Assembly: GCF_030128825.1 (NCBI RefSeq)
Contig: NZ_CP119127.1
Coordinates: 2,170,001-2,234,000 of the forward strand
Reading direction: 5' to 3'
Length of the DNA: 64,000 nt
From: Sphingobium sp. WTD-1
GTDB taxonomy: Bacteria > Pseudomonadota > Alphaproteobacteria > Sphingomonadales > Sphingomonadaceae
The notes under the pieces were generated by a model, which was given only the letters and a program-made list of their open reading frames with translations, made no database searches and was not told the origin of the DNA. Shown here one piece after another: positions 50,998-59,096 of the stretch. Numbering within the stretch: position 1 is the stretch's first letter; every line of letters begins with the position of its first letter. Made by a program: the position numbers and the translations under genes.

Positions 50998-52251
50998 TTA
51001 CGCCTTGGCGCGGGGGACGGCCCCATCCACGGAGGCGCCGGGCAGCAAGATGCTGACATTGGTGCCCTTTCCAAGAACGCTGGAAATATCCAGCCGGCCA
51101 CGATGTCGTTCGACAATATGTTTGACGATGGCCAGGCCCAGGCCGGTGCCGCCCATCGCCCGGCTGCGTCCCGAATCGACGCGATAGAAGCGTTCGGTCA
51201 GGCGGGGGAGGTGATCGGGACCGATGCCCTCGCCCTCGTCCGCGACCGACAGGCGTACCATGCCGCTTGGCCCTTCACCCAGGGTGACATGGATCGGCGT
51301 ACCGGGGCGGCCATATTTGACCGAATTGCCGACGAGATTGTGGATGAGCTGCGACAGCTGGGCGCGGTCGCCCTGGATCGCGGGCAGACCGGGGGTGATC
51401 TCCATTTCCACCTCGCGGCCGCGATCGCCATTGCTGGTGCGGAACACGCCGACCACTTCGGCGGTCAGTTCCGACAGGTCGACCGCGGCTTCGGGCAGGC
51501 GATATTTCTCCGCCTCGATCCGGCTCAATGAGATGAGATCATCGATCAGCCGCTGCATCCGGCGCGCTTCGCCGTCCATGATCTTGAGGAAGCGCTTGCG
51601 GGTTTCGATGTCCTTGCCCAGTTCCGGGTCGGCCAGCGTCTCGATGAAGCCCAATATGCCGGCCAGCGGGGTGCGCAGTTCATGGCTGGCATTGGCGACG
51701 AAATCGACGCGCATCCGCTCGGCCGCATAGGTGCCGCTATGGTCGACCAGATGGACGAGGCGGCGCATGTCGCCGACTGCGCCCACCGAAGCGATGCGCA
51801 TCTGCCAGCGCTGTTCGCGGGTGCCCAGGCCCACCAGTTCGATCATGACCGGTTCGGCCAGTGGTGCAACGCTGGCCAGCCGTTCGGCGGCGGCGGGGTG
51901 GCGGATGGCGATGCGCGCATCCTCCCCCTCGATATGGCTGCCGAGCAGGCGTTTGGCGGCCTGGTTGGCATGGACGATCCGGCCCCGCTCGACCAGCATC
52001 AGCGGATCGGAAATGGCTTCCAGCAGGCCGGGAAAATCGGGATGGGCGAACAGGTCGGGCGCATCGAGCGCGATCGTCGGCATGTCGCGGCCGACGGGCA
52101 CGCCCTCCGCCGTGATGACCAGCACGATCAGGCCCGCCAGCACCGGCAGGGCGATGGCGAGCGGCGATCCGCCGAGAATCAGGGCACCGCCCGTGCCGAG
52201 TAAAAGCACGGCCAGCGAGGCCGTAATCTGAGAAATAGTCAGTCGATTCAT
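50998..52251 (-). CDS. phoR: Phosphate regulon sensor kinase PhoR
   Basis: A 417-residue membrane histidine kinase. One or two N-terminal membrane helices (about residues 8-50), a PAS-like sensor segment (LLEAISDPLMLVERGRIVHANQAAKRLLG), the HisKA box with ASHELRTPL (autophosphorylated His about 204) and HATPase motifs N (NLVGNSVKYG), G1 (DEGEGIG) and G2 (GGTGLGLAIVK). It phosphorylates PhoB under phosphate starvation. Start: ATG 52251 is preferred by family length; ATG 52278 is also possible and neither has a strong ribosome binding site. It lies upstream of pstS on the same strand. Confidence 0.93.
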   Translation of the reverse strand: MNRLTISQITASLAVLLLGTGGALILGGSPLAIALPVLAGLIVLVITAEGVPVGRDMPTIALDAPDLFAHPDFPGLLEAISDPLMLVERGRIVHANQAAKRLLGSHIEGEDARIAIRHPAAAERLASVAPLAEPVMIELVGLGTREQRWQMRIASVGAVGDMRRLVHLVDHSGTYAAERMRVDFVANASHELRTPLAGILGFIETLADPELGKDIETRKRFLKIMDGEARRMQRLIDDLISLSRIEAEKYRLPEAAVDLSELTAEVVGVFRTSNGDRGREVEMEITPGLPAIQGDRAQLSQLIHNLVGNSVKYGRPGTPIHVTLGEGPSGMVRLSVADEGEGIGPDHLPRLTERFYRVDSGRSRAMGGTGLGLAIVKHIVERHRGRLDISSVLGKGTNVSILLPGASVDGAVPRAKA

Positions 52252-52350
52252 GGTTACCGTGCTGGATTTTGCGCGCATTTGCTGCGATGGCTAGAGAGAA
52301 TAGCGCCCATTATTTACGCTTTGGCAAGCGCGATAGCGGAACATTGTGAC

Positions 52351-52791
52351 ATGAGCGAGCTGATCCCCGGACAGGAAAGCGTGGAGCCTGAAAAGGCGAC
52401 GAACGATGCCGTCGTGCCCGATCTGGCGGTTCCTTCGCGGCGCCAGTTGCTGATGGGCGGGGCTGTCGCGGCGTCGGCGATCGTGTCGATCAGGCCGGCG
52501 CTGGCGAATACGGCCGCTTCGGTCCTCAACTGCACCATTCCCGTGCCTGATCCGTCGCGTTCGGGCAATTATATCGCGCCCAACGGCCAGATGGTGCCGG
52601 CCGGCACCCCCGGCGCCTTTCCCGCGACGGGGCGCAATTATACCGGTGAGCAGGTCAAGCAGGCGCTGCGTGGACGGCCGCTGCCCGGCACCAGCTATGA
52701 ACAGAATCAGGCCTATCTGAACTATATTCGTCGGTTGCAGTCGGGACAGAGCGGCTTCACCTGTTTCGCATCGCTGCAAATGCCACGCTAA
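52351..52791 (+). CDS. Tat-exported small protein, candidate substrate of the HprK-like cassette
   Basis: A 146-residue protein with an N-terminal acidic leader and a twin-arginine signal (SRRQLLMGGAVAASAIVSI, cleavage after RPALA). The mature region (about 95 residues) contains CTIPVPDP, GNYIAPNGQMVPAG, GRNYTGEQVKQALRG and a conserved-looking C-terminus GTSYEQNQAYLNYIRRLQSG ending FASLQMPR, with two Cys. No family is recognised. It is the first gene of a run that includes a glycosyltransferase, PqqD-like, HprK-like and nucleotidyltransferase genes, so it is the natural candidate for a modified product, but this is inference from position. Confidence 0.75.
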   Translation: MSELIPGQESVEPEKATNDAVVPDLAVPSRRQLLMGGAVAASAIVSIRPALANTAASVLNCTIPVPDPSRSGNYIAPNGQMVPAGTPGAFPATGRNYTGEQVKQALRGRPLPGTSYEQNQAYLNYIRRLQSGQSGFTCFASLQMPR

Positions 52792-52888
52792 GCCCCAAAG
52801 CTGCGTCGAACTGAAAGAACCGATTACGGGTCGCCCGCGTTGACGGCGTCGAAGCATCGACAGTTCCGTCGAGCGCAAGGGCGACACC

Positions 52889-54067
52889 ATGTTCCATGCA
52901 CGCCAGGTGGCGGCACATTCTCCATTCGCGGTCGTCTATCTCTATCGCCCCGGTGACGGGGGGCTGGACCGGGTCGCGATCCAGCTTGCCAATCATCTCC
53001 ATCGGCGCGGCCTGCGGGTCGAATTGTGGCTGGCGCATCTGGACGGGCCGCTGGCCGGGATGATCGACCCGGCCCTGACGGTTCGCCGTGTCTGTGCGCC
53101 GCGCTGGGTTCGGCGGCTGTCGATGATCGCGCAATTCCTGCCGCTGGCCGCGATGGTGCGGCGCCATCGGCCCGATGTCGTCTATTCGGCCGGCAACCAG
53201 AGCAACATGCTGGTCGCGGCTGCAACGGTGGGCACGCAGACCCGTGCGGTCGGCCGCATTTCCAACCCGATCGTCCGGCCGGGGCAGCAGGGCCTGTCCG
53301 CGTGGGCGCGCAAGACCCGGTTTCGCGCGATTGCCAGGGCTTGCAGCATGACCATCGTCATGGGCGAGACCGATCGGCAGTTGCTGGCGGAGGAAGGGCC
53401 GCTTGGCGGTCGCGACGTTCGGCTGATGCCGCGTCCCACCGTCACCCGGCTGATGGAGCAGGCCTGCAACGATCGCGGTGTCGTCTGTTGCCCGCAGCGC
53501 CCGGCACAATTGCTGATGGTCGGGCGGCTGGCGCCGCAGAAGGACCAGGCGACCGCGCTCGCCGCGCTGGCGCAATTGCGGGATCGCGATTGGCGGCTGC
53601 GCATCGTCGGGCAGGGGCCGCTGCGCGCGCAGCTGGAGGCGCAATGCGTGCGGCTGGGCCTGTCGGACCAGGTCGAGTTTCTGGGCTTCGTCGATTGCCC
53701 GCACCGCATGGCCAGCCTGTTTGCCGAGGCGGACCTGCTGTTGCAGCCGTCCTGCTGGGAAGGATTGGCCGGCACGATGATCGAGGCGCTGGGCTGTGGC
53801 GCGGGCGTGGTGGCGACCGATTGCACCCGCAATATCCATCCGCTGCTGGCTGCCGCCGGCCAGCATCCGCCGGTGCCGGTCGGCCATGTCGATGGCTTTG
53901 CCCGCGCGATCGAATGGGCGCTGGCCCATCCGGCTCCGCCCGAGCAGCTGGCGCAGGCAGTGCGCGAACATGGGCTCGACCGGGCGCTCGACACCTATAT
54001 GCGCGCGCTGATGACGGTCGGCGCGCGGGAGCTTCCGGTCGGCGTTGCGCTGCAGGCCTTTCCCTGA
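52889..54067 (+). CDS. GT4-family glycosyltransferase
   Basis: A 392-residue GT-B glycosyltransferase. N-terminal acceptor domain starts GGLDRVAIQLANHLHRRG; the C-terminal nucleotide-sugar domain has LLMVGRLAPQKDQATALAAL, LRIVGQGPLRAQLE and the GT4 acidic motif EGLAGTMIEALGCGAGVVATD. It would transfer a sugar from an activated donor to a polysaccharide, lipid or protein. It lies between the Tat-exported protein and the PqqD-like gene, on the same strand, with gaps of about 100 and 66 bp. It may belong to the cassette or to independent envelope biosynthesis. Confidence 0.9.
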   Translation: MFHARQVAAHSPFAVVYLYRPGDGGLDRVAIQLANHLHRRGLRVELWLAHLDGPLAGMIDPALTVRRVCAPRWVRRLSMIAQFLPLAAMVRRHRPDVVYSAGNQSNMLVAAATVGTQTRAVGRISNPIVRPGQQGLSAWARKTRFRAIARACSMTIVMGETDRQLLAEEGPLGGRDVRLMPRPTVTRLMEQACNDRGVVCCPQRPAQLLMVGRLAPQKDQATALAALAQLRDRDWRLRIVGQGPLRAQLEAQCVRLGLSDQVEFLGFVDCPHRMASLFAEADLLLQPSCWEGLAGTMIEALGCGAGVVATDCTRNIHPLLAAAGQHPPVPVGHVDGFARAIEWALAHPAPPEQLAQAVREHGLDRALDTYMRALMTVGARELPVGVALQAFP

Positions 54068-54133
54068 TGCGTTAGGCACTTGGCTACCCTTTTGGCTTTA
54101 GGGCAAGAGGGGAACCATGGAGGTGCCGGACGC

Positions 54134-54418
54134 GTGGTCAGGGAAGAAGTTTATCGTCGCGAAGGGGCGGAGGCGATCATCGTCCGGCCGCTGGATGATA
54201 TCGTCCTGCTCTATCATCGCCCGTCGTGCCAGACCCATATGGTGATCAGCCCGGTGCCCGAGATATTGGACGCCATGGCCGACGGCCTGCCGGTGAGCGC
54301 GACGATGCTGCGCGATCGGCTGGCCCTGCTCTACGATCTGGGCGAGGGCGATGTGGTGGGCGAGATTGGCCAGCATCTCGCCTATCTCGACCGGATCGGG
54401 CTGGTGCGCCAGGCATGA
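54134..54418 (+). CDS. PqqD-like peptide chaperone (HPr-rel-A type)
   Basis: A 94-residue PqqD-family protein: DDIVLLYHRPSCQTHMVISPVPEILDAMADG and LRDRLALLYDLGEGDVVGEIGQHLAYLDRIGLV match the winged-helix RRE/PqqD fold that presents a precursor peptide to a modifying enzyme. GTG 54134 is chosen because GGAGG lies 10 bp upstream; the open frame continues to TTG 54080, but the added residues look non-native. Its stop overlaps the kinase start by ATGA. In databases relatives are described as HPr-rel-A system PqqD chaperones; that name comes from recollection, not a search. Confidence 0.8.
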   Translation: MVREEVYRREGAEAIIVRPLDDIVLLYHRPSCQTHMVISPVPEILDAMADGLPVSATMLRDRLALLYDLGEGDVVGEIGQHLAYLDRIGLVRQA

Positions 54419-55278
54419 GGCACAGCCTGACCCTGCGCATCGGCCCGGCGACCTTTCGCATCGGTTCTGCCTGGGCGCAGCCGATCGACCAGTTGAAGCG
54501 CCTCTATGCCGATTACCCCGATGTCGATGGCGCGATCGCCGATTTTACCGTGCGATTGCAGCCGACCAGCGCTGTCCGGCGCTGGGTGCGGCCGTCCATC
54601 TTCATCACCGGCGACCATGGCCTGGCCGACGCGGCGCCGATGAGCCTGGCCCATGGGCTGCTGGCAGCGGAAATGGGGATGAACCTGCAGATGGCGCTGG
54701 GCTGGCGCCGACATCTGCTGCTCCACGCGTCGAGCGTCGAGAAGGACGGGCGGGTGCTGGTGATGACCGGCGAGTCCGGATCGGGCAAGTCGACGCTGGC
54801 GGCGCAACTGGGCGAGCGCGGCTGGCGGCTGATGGGGGATGAGTTTGCGCTGCTGGATCTCGACAGCGGGACGATATTGCCCTTTCCCCGGCTGGTGTCG
54901 CTCAAGAACAAGGCGATCGAGGTGATCGCGGGCGAGGTGCCGGCGGCGCGCATGGGGCCGCTGCTGGGTGCGACGGCCAAGGGCGACATTCGCCATATGG
55001 TGCCGCGCGCCGATGCCGTGGCGCGGATGGGCGAGGGCGGGATGCCGGCGCTGCTGCTGTTCCCCCGCTTCGGTTCGGGACCGGCGGAGCGGCCGGTGGG
55101 GCAGGGCGAGGTGTTCATGCGCCTGACCCAGGCATCGACCAATTATGTGGCGCTGGGCGAACCGGCCTTTGCTGCGCTGACGCGCTTCGTGGCGCAGGTG
55201 CCGGCGCGGGCGATCGACTTCCCCTCGGGCGAGGCGGCGATCGCCATGGTCGACCGGCTGTGGAGCGAAATCGCATGA
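54415..55278 (+). CDS. HprK-related kinase (HprK-rel-A type)
   Basis: A 287-residue kinase related to the C-terminal domain of HPr kinase/phosphorylase. The P-loop TGESGSGKSTLAAQL is at about residues 123-137, followed by LMGDEFALLD with the catalytic acid, and a helical C-terminal part with RLVSLKNKAIEVIAGE. The ptsH/HPr substrate region and the phosphorylase-linked loop of true HprK are not evident, so it is a divergent branch. It overlaps both PqqD-like and nucleotidyltransferase genes by ATGA. Some such kinases tailor lasso peptides by phosphorylation; its target here is unknown. Confidence 0.85.
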   Translation: MRHSLTLRIGPATFRIGSAWAQPIDQLKRLYADYPDVDGAIADFTVRLQPTSAVRRWVRPSIFITGDHGLADAAPMSLAHGLLAAEMGMNLQMALGWRRHLLLHASSVEKDGRVLVMTGESGSGKSTLAAQLGERGWRLMGDEFALLDLDSGTILPFPRLVSLKNKAIEVIAGEVPAARMGPLLGATAKGDIRHMVPRADAVARMGEGGMPALLLFPRFGSGPAERPVGQGEVFMRLTQASTNYVALGEPAFAALTRFVAQVPARAIDFPSGEAAIAMVDRLWSEIA

Positions 55279-56264
55279 GCGCGATGCTGCTGGTCGCGGC
55301 CTTGCGCGATCCGGCAACGGTGGCGGGGCTGGATGCGGCCGGCTGGAACAGCCTGATCGCGATGGCGCGGGCGGAGCGGCTGATCGGCACGCTCGCCTTC
55401 CGGCTGGAGGGGCGGGCCGTGCCCGACGCGGTGCGGCCGATCCTGACGGATGCCAAGGCCGATGCGGCGCGCGAGGCGCGGCAGGCGATATGGGAGGCGG
55501 ACCGGGCGCGCGCGGCGCTGGCGCCGATCGGCCTGCCGGTGATCCTGCTCAAAGGCACGGCCTATGCGGCGGCTGGCCTGCCGGCGGGGCAGGGGCGCTT
55601 CATCGGCGATCTCGACATATTGGTGCCGCGCGACCGGATCGACGCGGCGGCCGATGCGCTGATCGCGGCCGGCTGGGAATGGGTCAAGGAAGACCCCTAT
55701 GACGATGCCTATTATCGGCAGTGGATGCATGAGCTGCCGCCGATGATCCACGCCGAGCGGGACCGGATGATCGACGTGCACCATACCGTGCTGCCGCTGA
55801 CCGCGCGGCCGACGCCGGATGCGGCCGCGATGATGGCGGATGCGGTTTTGATAACCGATGGATTATATATGCTGTGCGCGGAGGATCGTGTCTGTCATGC
55901 GGTGGCCCATCTGCTGGCGGACGGCGATTTGCAGGGCGGCCTGCGCAACCTGTGGGATATTCACACACTGCTGGCCGATGTCGATCCCCAGGCGTTAGAA
56001 GCGCGGGCGGCGCGGCACGGGATACTTCCCCATGTGCGGCAGGCGCAGCGGCTGGCGGCGGCGATCTATGGCGCGGGCGGGCGGCTGACCCTGTGGGACC
56101 GGCTGGTGCGGGCGCGGTTGCTGGCGCGCAATGGTTGGGGGCAGGAGACGCGCAAAGCACTGGTCTTCGCCTTCTTCGTGCGGTCCCATTGGCTGCGCAT
56201 GCCGCCGCTGATGCTGGCGCGCCATCTGCTCACCAAATGGCGCAAGGGACATCGGCCGCAATAG
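55275..56264 (+). CDS. Nucleotidyltransferase-family protein
   Basis: A 329-residue protein of the NTP_transf_5-like family found with HprK-related kinases. The motif PVILLKGTAYAAAGLP followed by RFIGDLDILVPRDRI (DxD metal-binding pair) is the nucleotidyltransferase core, at about residues 95-125; the rest is helical with NLWDIHTLLADVD near 220. It would transfer a nucleotide, or another phosphorylated group, to a protein or peptide. Start at 55275 overlaps the kinase stop by ATGA. Downstream the TetR gene converges, ending the run. Confidence 0.82.
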   Translation: MSAMLLVAALRDPATVAGLDAAGWNSLIAMARAERLIGTLAFRLEGRAVPDAVRPILTDAKADAAREARQAIWEADRARAALAPIGLPVILLKGTAYAAAGLPAGQGRFIGDLDILVPRDRIDAAADALIAAGWEWVKEDPYDDAYYRQWMHELPPMIHAERDRMIDVHHTVLPLTARPTPDAAAMMADAVLITDGLYMLCAEDRVCHAVAHLLADGDLQGGLRNLWDIHTLLADVDPQALEARAARHGILPHVRQAQRLAAAIYGAGGRLTLWDRLVRARLLARNGWGQETRKALVFAFFVRSHWLRMPPLMLARHLLTKWRKGHRPQ

Positions 56265-56265
56265 G

Positions 56266-56859
56266 TCAGGGTTTGGCCAGAACTGTGTCCAGCGCGAGGC
56301 CAGCCATGTCGGCGATGGCGAGCAGTCGCTCGACCGCCTTGCCGTCGCGGGCATCGGACGACAGGCCGGACATGACCGCCACCATATAATCGGCGACCGG
56401 CAGCGCCTGCTCGGGATGGTCGGGGGCCAGATAGTCCCGGACCCGATCGACGCTCCTGTCCTTCCAGCAGCGCGCCTGTGCGGCGGCCGTCATGTCCGCG
56501 CCGCGTGCGGCCTCCAGCACCATGCAGCCCGGCGCGGCCGGATTGGCGGCATAGATGCGCGCGGCGGTGCGCAGCAATTCGGTAAGTGCGGCGGCCGGCG
56601 GCGTGCCGGGCACAAGGATATCGTCCACCGGCAGGGCATCGCGGGCGTAGCGCGCCAGCACCCGGTCGAACAGGGCCGCCTTGTCACCGAAAGCGGCATA
56701 GAGGCTGGGCGGATTGATCCCCATCGCCTGCGCCAGCGCGGCGACGCCGACACCATCATAGCCATGTTGATGAAACAGCGCCTGCGCCGCAGAAAGGGCG
56801 GCGTCCTCGTCGAAGGAACGCGGGCGGCCCCGGCTCTTGGTTTTTTCTTTAATGGTCAT
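56266..56859 (-). CDS. bdcR: TetR regulator, BdcR-like
   Basis: A 197-residue TetR regulator with HTH ALSAAQALFHQHGYDGVGVAALAQAMGINPPSLYAAFGDKAALF (about residues 21-64) and a C-terminal ligand domain with PGCMVLEAARG and YMVAVMSGLSSDARDGK. The sequence closely resembles E. coli BdcR (YjgJ), repressor of bdcA, which supports its divergent neighbour being bdcA. It shares the short intergenic region with bdcA and may repress it and itself. Confidence 0.85.
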   Translation of the reverse strand: MTIKEKTKSRGRPRSFDEDAALSAAQALFHQHGYDGVGVAALAQAMGINPPSLYAAFGDKAALFDRVLARYARDALPVDDILVPGTPPAAALTELLRTAARIYAANPAAPGCMVLEAARGADMTAAAQARCWKDRSVDRVRDYLAPDHPEQALPVADYMVAVMSGLSSDARDGKAVERLLAIADMAGLALDTVLAKP

Positions 56860-56870
56860 TACAAAAATCC

Positions 56871-56898
56871 TTGACGGGCGCGATCGATGATTTATATA
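56871..56898 (+). promoter_or_regulatory. bdcA promoter
   Basis: TTGACG (56871-56876), 16-bp spacer, TATATA (56893-56898), followed by AAGGAA ahead of bdcA. CATTACAAA occurs at 56857-56865 and 56904-56912, on either side of this promoter, a direct repeat that may be the BdcR binding sequence. Confidence 0.65.
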
Positions 56899-56931
56899 GC
56901 GACCATTACAAATTTAGCAAGGAATTGTCCC

Positions 56932-57645
56932 ATGACCGATTTCACTGCCAAGAAAGTCCTCGTCCTCGGCGGCAGCCGGGGTATCGGTGCCGCGATCGTG
57001 CGGCGTTTCGCCGGTGACGGCGCGGATGTCGCCTTCACCTATGCTGGGTCGCAGGATGCCGCCACCGCGCTTGCCGCCGATGTCGGCGCGCGTGCCATCC
57101 GCTCCGACGCCGCCGATCGCCAGGCGGTGATCGACGTGGTGGCGGGCGAGGGCGCGCTCGATGTGCTGGTCGTCAATGCCGGCACGCTGGTGCTGGGCGA
57201 CCCGCTGACGCTGGACGCCGATGCGGTCGACCGGATGATCGATATCAATGTCCGTGCGCCCTATCATGCGGCGGTCGAGGCGGCGCGGCAGATGAACGAT
57301 GGCGGACGGATCATCGTCATCGGTTCGGTCAATGGCGATCGCATGCCGTTCGAGGGTGGCGCGGCCTATGCGCTGACCAAGTCGGCGCTGCAGGGCATGG
57401 CCCGTGGCCTGGCCCGCGACTTCGGCGCGCGCGGCATCACCGTCAACATCATCCAGCCCGGTCCGACCAATACCGACATGAACCCGGCCGATGGCCCGAT
57501 GAGCGCCACCATGCACGGCTTCATGGCGATCAAGCGCCATGCCACGGGCGAGGAAATCGCCGGGCTGGCCGCCTATCTGGCGGGGCCGGAGGCGGGCATC
57601 ATCACCGGCGCCATGCACACGATCGACGGCGGCTTCGGCGCCTGA
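56932..57645 (+). CDS. bdcA: SDR-family protein BdcA-like
   Basis: A 237-residue short-chain dehydrogenase. Nucleotide-binding VLVLGGSRGIGAAIVRRF (residues 9-26), VVNAGTL, catalytic Ser in VIGSVNGDRMP, YxxxK as YALTK, and the NIIQPGPTNTDMNPADGP and ITGAMHTIDGGFGA segments. The protein resembles E. coli BdcA (YjgI) along its whole length, a cyclic-di-GMP-binding protein that promotes biofilm dispersal; the divergent BdcR-like gene reinforces this. Enzymatic substrate and c-di-GMP binding here are inferred. Confidence 0.88.
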   Translation: MTDFTAKKVLVLGGSRGIGAAIVRRFAGDGADVAFTYAGSQDAATALAADVGARAIRSDAADRQAVIDVVAGEGALDVLVVNAGTLVLGDPLTLDADAVDRMIDINVRAPYHAAVEAARQMNDGGRIIVIGSVNGDRMPFEGGAAYALTKSALQGMARGLARDFGARGITVNIIQPGPTNTDMNPADGPMSATMHGFMAIKRHATGEEIAGLAAYLAGPEAGIITGAMHTIDGGFGA

Positions 57646-57818
57646 TCGGGAGTTCAGGATGGGGCGGCTGAACGGCCGCTCCATCCTGTTGCGCGATCTC
57701 TTTTCTTCGCGGCGCGCGATGCTATGATGAGCGCCAACGGGCCATGCGGGCGCCCGTTCAGGCGATGATCGTCCAAGTTCCGCTCCATGCGCCGCGCCTG
57801 CGGCAGGAGCCGATGACG

Positions 57819-59009
57819 ATGACGACACTGGATGATGGTCCGCCGCCGATCCGCCTTTTCCCGCTATTCCTCAAATTCCTGCGCTTTGGCTGCCTGGCCT
57901 TTGGCGGCCCGGTCGCGCAGATCGCGATGTTGCGCCAGACCCTGGTCGAGGAGGAACGCTGGCTGTCCGGGCCGCGCTTCAACCGCTTGCTGGCGGTAAT
58001 GCAGATATTGCCCGGCCCCGAAGCCCATGAACTATGCGTCCATATGGGGATGATGGCGCGCGGGCGGATCGGCGGGCTGCTGGCGGGGCTGGGCTTCATG
58101 CTGCCCGGTCTGCTGCTGATGCTGGTCACCGCCTGGCTCTATCGCGACTGGATTGCCGGTGCGGGCTGGGCGCTGCCGGTGCTGTTCGGCATTCAGCTGG
58201 TGGTGCTGGCGATCATCGCGCGCGCGGTGCAGCGGATCGGCGGCCATGTGCTGGAGGACCGCCTGCTCTGGGCGCTGGCGATCGGCGCCTTTGCCGCGAC
58301 TTTGCTGGGCACGCCCTTCTGGATTCCGCTGCTGGCGGCGGGGCTGGTCTATGGCTTTCGGGCGCGGCCCATATTGATCGGCATTGTGCTGCTCGTTGCG
58401 GCGGCGCTGGCGTGGGCGCTGCATCAAGGGGCGGTGACGGTCGCGCCGACCCCGGTGGTCAGGGCGGCGGCGCGGCCCGACATGCTGCTGTTGTTCATCG
58501 CCGGGCTGAAGGGCGGACTGCTGACCTTTGGCGGCGCCTATACCGCCATTCCCTATGTGCGCGGCGATACGGTCGGGCGCGGCTGGCTGTCGGATGGGCT
58601 GTTCCTCGACGGGGTGGCGCTGGCCGGGATATTGCCGGCGCCGCTGGTGATCTTCGCGACCTTTGCCGGCTATATGGCCGGCGGCCTGGGCGGCGCGCTG
58701 GCGATCACGGCGGGCATGTTCCTGCCGGCCTTCGCCTTCTCCCTGATCTTCTATGAGCGGCTGGAGGCGCTGGTCGAAAATCCGGCGCTTCACCATCTGC
58801 TGGCAGGGGTGGCGGCGGCCGTGGTCGGGGTGATCGCGGCGACGCTGGTGCAACTGGGCTGGGCGGCGGCGATGCGGGCGGACCGGCTCTGGGCCGCCGG
58901 CCTGATCCTGCTGCTCGGCGCGCTCTGTGCCTGGCGGATCAAGGGACGGTGGAGCATGGCGGCGATCATCGCGCTGGGCGGTGGCGCGGGCTGGCTGTTG
59001 CGCCCCTGA
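57819..59009 (+). CDS. chrA: Chromate efflux transporter ChrA
   Basis: About 396 residues with two homologous CHR halves. The first half shows CLAFGGPVAQIAMLRQ and ILPGPEAHELCVHMG; the second LTFGGAYTAIPYVR and ILPAPLVIFATFAGYMAGG. The protein would be an inner-membrane chromate/sulfate exporter. ATG 57819 has AGGAG at 9 bp; ATG 57813 is possible. No ChrB or ChrC is seen next to it. Downstream is a short GC-rich hairpin (59051-59075) with a weak T-rich tail. Confidence 0.93.
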   Translation: MTTLDDGPPPIRLFPLFLKFLRFGCLAFGGPVAQIAMLRQTLVEEERWLSGPRFNRLLAVMQILPGPEAHELCVHMGMMARGRIGGLLAGLGFMLPGLLLMLVTAWLYRDWIAGAGWALPVLFGIQLVVLAIIARAVQRIGGHVLEDRLLWALAIGAFAATLLGTPFWIPLLAAGLVYGFRARPILIGIVLLVAAALAWALHQGAVTVAPTPVVRAAARPDMLLLFIAGLKGGLLTFGGAYTAIPYVRGDTVGRGWLSDGLFLDGVALAGILPAPLVIFATFAGYMAGGLGGALAITAGMFLPAFAFSLIFYERLEALVENPALHHLLAGVAAAVVGVIAATLVQLGWAAAMRADRLWAAGLILLLGALCAWRIKGRWSMAAIIALGGGAGWLLRP

Positions 59010-59096
59010 CAGGGGGGCCATGCAACGGTTCATCGCAGCTTAAGCACGGGAGGCGGAAGGGCGGCCTTTCCGCCTTTCTTCCCGGACATATGCGTG

